Assembly: GCF_017355785.1 (NCBI RefSeq)
Contig: NZ_JAFEWE010000006.1
Location: 62,001 to 126,000, forward strand
Length of the DNA: 64,000 nucleotides
Direction of reading: 5' to 3'
Origin: Desertivirga arenae
Lineage (GTDB): Bacteria > Bacteroidota > Bacteroidia > Sphingobacteriales > Sphingobacteriaceae
Of the stretch, positions 61,920-64,000 are shown one piece after another. The notes under the pieces are model-generated. The model saw only the letters and a list, made by a program, of their open reading frames with translations, did no database searches and had not been told where the DNA came from. Within the stretch, counting starts at the first letter, position 1. Each line of letters begins with the position of its first letter. A program made the translations under genes and the position numbers.

Positions 61920-62641
61920 GACGTGCTTTTAGGTTTATTCTCTGTGAAATCCTTGTAGGACCTTTTAATATAATTGAAAAGATCAAAGTCGTTCCAACCC
62001 TTCACTAAGTCGGCTGACGGCCAGTAGAGCTTCTTAAATTCTTCGAGCTCTTCCTCCTTAATGTTCACGGTCTTTTTTATAGTATTATCGTTGAACCTCC
62101 GGGCTATCTCATAGTATTCCAACTCGGCCTCGGCATATTTATGAAAACGCCTCGCCCTTTTCCCGTCCTTACTTAACAGTTCATGAAAAAAAGTAAGGGG
62201 ACTTCCTCCAAAGGGTAATAATAAGGCTAGCGGAGGTTTCCCCTTATAATAGATACCCTTTTTCCTGAATTCTTCTTCAACCTCCTTAAGGTTTTGTTTT
62301 GGGGAAATACCTGTTACCTTCACCTCTGCAAGAACATTTGTCCCTACTAAGTATACCATAACATCGCTATAATTTCTAACCCCCACCTTTTGTCCGATAT
62401 ATCCTTCAGCCTCGATACTTAATGTATCACCAATGGAAGACATAATAGTAAAAAGACCGAAATGATCAGTAGAAACGGAAATGCCTTTATTCAAATTATA
62501 AACAGTAGCGTTGTAAATACGGACAGAGGTGCCTTTTCTAAATACAACCCCGATCAAAGGTTTTGATACCTGCGCAACCGTTATGACTGAAAGCAGCAGA
62601 AAATAACATAAAACCCAGAACCGTACCTTACCTTCTTTCAT
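61916..62641 (-). CDS. Exported CarboxypepD_reg-like domain protein
   Basis: 241 residues. A probable signal peptide ([24 protein letters not shown]) is followed by a carboxypeptidase regulatory-like domain: [37 protein letters not shown] (in part). A beta-sandwich, then a charged helical tail ([29 protein letters not shown]) completes it. Such proteins are common in Bacteroidota with no assigned function. It is convergent with pxpA, overlapping it by 4 bp. Confidence 0.8.
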   Translation of the reverse strand: MKEGKVRFWVLCYFLLLSVITVAQVSKPLIGVVFRKGTSVRIYNATVYNLNKGISVSTDHFGLFTIMSSIGDTLSIEAEGYIGQKVGVRNYSDVMVYLVGTNVLAEVKVTGISPKQNLKEVEEEFRKKGIYYKGKPPLALLLPFGGSPLTFFHELLSKDGKRARRFHKYAEAELEYYEIARRFNDNTIKKTVNIKEEELEEFKKLYWPSADLVKGWNDFDLFNYIKRSYKDFTENKPKSTS

Positions 62642-62826
62642 TGAATAAAATTAGCAAAGATCTTCCAGCTATCAGCTCTTTAACAGAATTTAACAACAAT
62701 GTTCATCAGAAAGACTAGTTGTAGTTAGCGGTTTGGCCGGCAACTATTGCAAGGCAAAGGAATTAGGGTTAGTTGGCGACACGATAAACTCAACCAAATT
62801 AGAATTATTACGTTAAAGCCATTGTT

Positions 62827-63495
62827 ATGCTGATTAAATATCTATTACTACTTATGGCTACAGCAAACTTTACAAGCAGAGCAGCAGACCTATCACCAAA
62901 CCTTACCAAGTTTGGGAAGAACAAATGTATTCCGAAGATTATTGAGAAACCGATTTTAATAGCGCTTTCCTACTACCCCGAACTGGAGGATACGCACATT
63001 AAATTCGTATTTAAAAAGCATATTAATGGATCTGTAATGCAAGCCCAACCGCTACCAGTGTCTATCTTTAAAAGCAGGGAGAACAGGCAGTATCAGATAA
63101 ATATTAGTTCTATGCTACGCCTTATACATTCAGCAACCCCCATTCACCAATTACCCGATAATATCATTATAGGTTGGATCGGACACGAACTCGGGCATAT
63201 CATGGATTACGAGCAACGCAGCAAATTAGGATTAGTTAAATTTGGGATAACTTACCTCTTCTCATCCGGTCATCGTCGACAGGGTGAGACAAACGCAGAC
63301 ACGTATGCTGTAAATCACGGACTAGCAGATTACATTATTGCAACTAAGCGTTTCATTCTCGATAATGCCGAACTTCCTAAAGCCTATAAGGAAAAGATCG
63401 CCCGGCTTTATCTTTCTCCAGATGATATTGTTGAACAGGTAAGGAAGCTGGAAGAAAAGAAAGCAATCGAGCAAAAGAAGGCCCTACGCCAATGA
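62827..63495 (+). CDS. Exported HELGH-type metalloprotease-like protein
   Basis: 222 residues with a signal peptide (MLIKYLLLLMATANFTSRAA). The zinc motif HELGHIMDYE (HExxH form) begins after GWIG at about residue 120, and a third-ligand-type segment RRQGETNADTYAVNHG follows ~40 residues later. This is the gluzincin-like arrangement seen in small M48-like or unassigned peptidases. The last ~20 residues form a basic/acidic helix (EEKKAIEQKK). Target unknown. Its 3' end overlaps the convergent gene at 63484 by 12 bp. Confidence 0.75.
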   Translation: MLIKYLLLLMATANFTSRAADLSPNLTKFGKNKCIPKIIEKPILIALSYYPELEDTHIKFVFKKHINGSVMQAQPLPVSIFKSRENRQYQINISSMLRLIHSATPIHQLPDNIIIGWIGHELGHIMDYEQRSKLGLVKFGITYLFSSGHRRQGETNADTYAVNHGLADYIIATKRFILDNAELPKAYKEKIARLYLSPDDIVEQVRKLEEKKAIEQKKALRQ

Positions 63496-64000
63496 TTGAA
63501 TGTAGGTTTCAAACTCAAGGAAATCCTGTTCTTTCATAACCCTTGGTATTTTAGCCTGTCCGCCAAGCTTTTTAAACTCCTCGCTCCAGCGATATATTTT
63601 ATCAAAATGCACAACTTCCGCTTCTACTGTTTTTAAAGCCTTCGTTCTTGCTACTTTATAGTTCTTGTTATTCTCCGACAGGTAATTATCCAGACATTCT
63701 GCTACCTGAACCCGATCAACTACTTTATCGGCTCCAAGTATCCATTTCATTACATATTCCCCATCTTTAAGAATAGTTGCGACTACGTATTCTTGTACTT
63801 CAATATCAAACTCACTTCCCACGCGCTCAATAGAAGCGTTCATTTGATGCACAGACAATTGCTCGCCTACCACATTCAAATAATGCTTTGTTCTGCCGCT
63901 TATCTTAATCTCTGCTCTTTGCTTATTGGTTATTATAACGGTATCTCCTATCATATAACGCCAGGCGCCAGACACCGTGGAGATCAACAGTACATACTCC
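63484..64000 (-). CDS. GH3 auxin-responsive-promoter-like protein, C-terminal part (5' end beyond window)
   Basis: The frame is open to the right edge, so only the last ~172 residues are visible. The edge reads EYVLL then STVSGAWRYMIGDTVII, the ATP-grasp-free adenylating domain pattern of bacterial GH3-family proteins. GRTKHYLNVVGEQLSV follows, and the terminal FKKLGGQAKIPRVM is typical of the family. Plant GH3 enzymes adenylate and conjugate acids to amino acids; the bacterial function is unknown. A TTG at 63987 is an internal Leu codon, not a start. Confidence 0.9.
   Translation of the reverse strand, partial: EYVLLISTVSGAWRYMIGDTVIITNKQRAEIKISGRTKHYLNVVGEQLSVHQMNASIERVGSEFDIEVQEYVVATILKDGEYVMKWILGADKVVDRVQVAECLDNYLSENNKNYKVARTKALKTVEAEVVHFDKIYRWSEEFKKLGGQAKIPRVMKEQDFLEFETYIQSLA

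Noticed and set aside
63985-63987. TTG at 63987 as the start of the right-edge gene
   Set aside because: The upstream codons continue the GH3-family pattern (EYVLL), so the true start lies beyond the window.
1-64000. CRISPR arrays, tRNA or rRNA genes, insertion sequences
   Set aside because: No spaced direct repeats, TPsiC-loop-like segments or transposase motifs were seen on either strand.

Overview
The window looks like chromosomal DNA of a Bacteroidota bacterium, most likely a Sphingobacteriaceae member (Pedobacter/Mucilaginibacter type). The evidence is a complete SusR-SusC-SusD-SusE starch locus, TAnnTTTG-type promoters, mostly weak Shine-Dalgarno sites, many SPII lipoproteins, a bTHX ribosomal protein, and Bacteroidota families such as DUF2911, DUF4403 and bacterial GH3-like proteins. 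Genes are dense on both strands. I see no rRNA, tRNA, CRISPR array, prophage or insertion sequence.

Layout. 0-1.4 kb: end of a receiver-domain gene overlapping a sugar transferase with a pseudo-receiver N-terminus (exopolysaccharide). 1.5-8 kb: bTHX, thioredoxin reductase, an NtrC-type regulator overlapping tail-to-tail with a hybrid histidine kinase, and a glucose-dehydrogenase-like SDR. 8-15 kb: small unknown proteins, an orphan GH28 pectinase, a degenerate SRAP-like protein, a DnaQ/GIY-YIG nuclease, a DUF4403 lipoprotein, and a 454-bp non-coding stretch with an inverted repeat and five tandem 11-bp units. 15-18 kb: Nudix hydrolase, SMP-30-like propeller, DUF2911 and PhnB-like proteins. 18-21 kb: a tight three-gene operon of a TetR/COQ9-fold protein, a UbiB/COQ8-type kinase and an MpaB/Lcp-type oxygenase. 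21-25.4 kb: cytochrome c, a response regulator, a solitary HsdR-N nuclease-like protein, and two paralogous lipoproteins. 25.4-31.4 kb: housekeeping genes valS, aroQ, xerD and a GT9 glycosyltransferase. 31.4-40 kb: lipoprotein, LigB dioxygenase, YceI, a frameshifted relic of an ACR3 arsenite permease, phosphoesterase, an MFS/TetR efflux cassette with a likely operator, an AraC regulator and a serine hydrolase. 40-43.2 kb: adenine deaminase and an NCS2 purine permease. 45-59.2 kb: the starch/maltodextrin utilisation locus. 59.4-62 kb: 5-oxoprolinase pxpB-pxpC-pxpA. The right edge holds a carboxypeptidase-regulatory-like protein, a HELGH metalloprotease and the C-terminus of a GH3 auxin-responsive-promoter-like protein.

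How the parts work together. In the starch locus, SusR would sense maltose/maltooligosaccharides and switch on susC-susD-susE, which bind and import oligosaccharides. A CBM48-bearing GH13 lipoprotein, a neopullulanase-type GH13 and a GH31 alpha-glucosidase would degrade them; no GH97 is present. Adenine deaminase with the NCS2 permease, and PxpABC, are small salvage modules. The least understood module is the kinase/COQ9-fold/oxygenase operon, which parallels parts of the coenzyme Q machinery in a lineage expected to make menaquinone. Domain calls come from reading motifs by eye; no database search was run.
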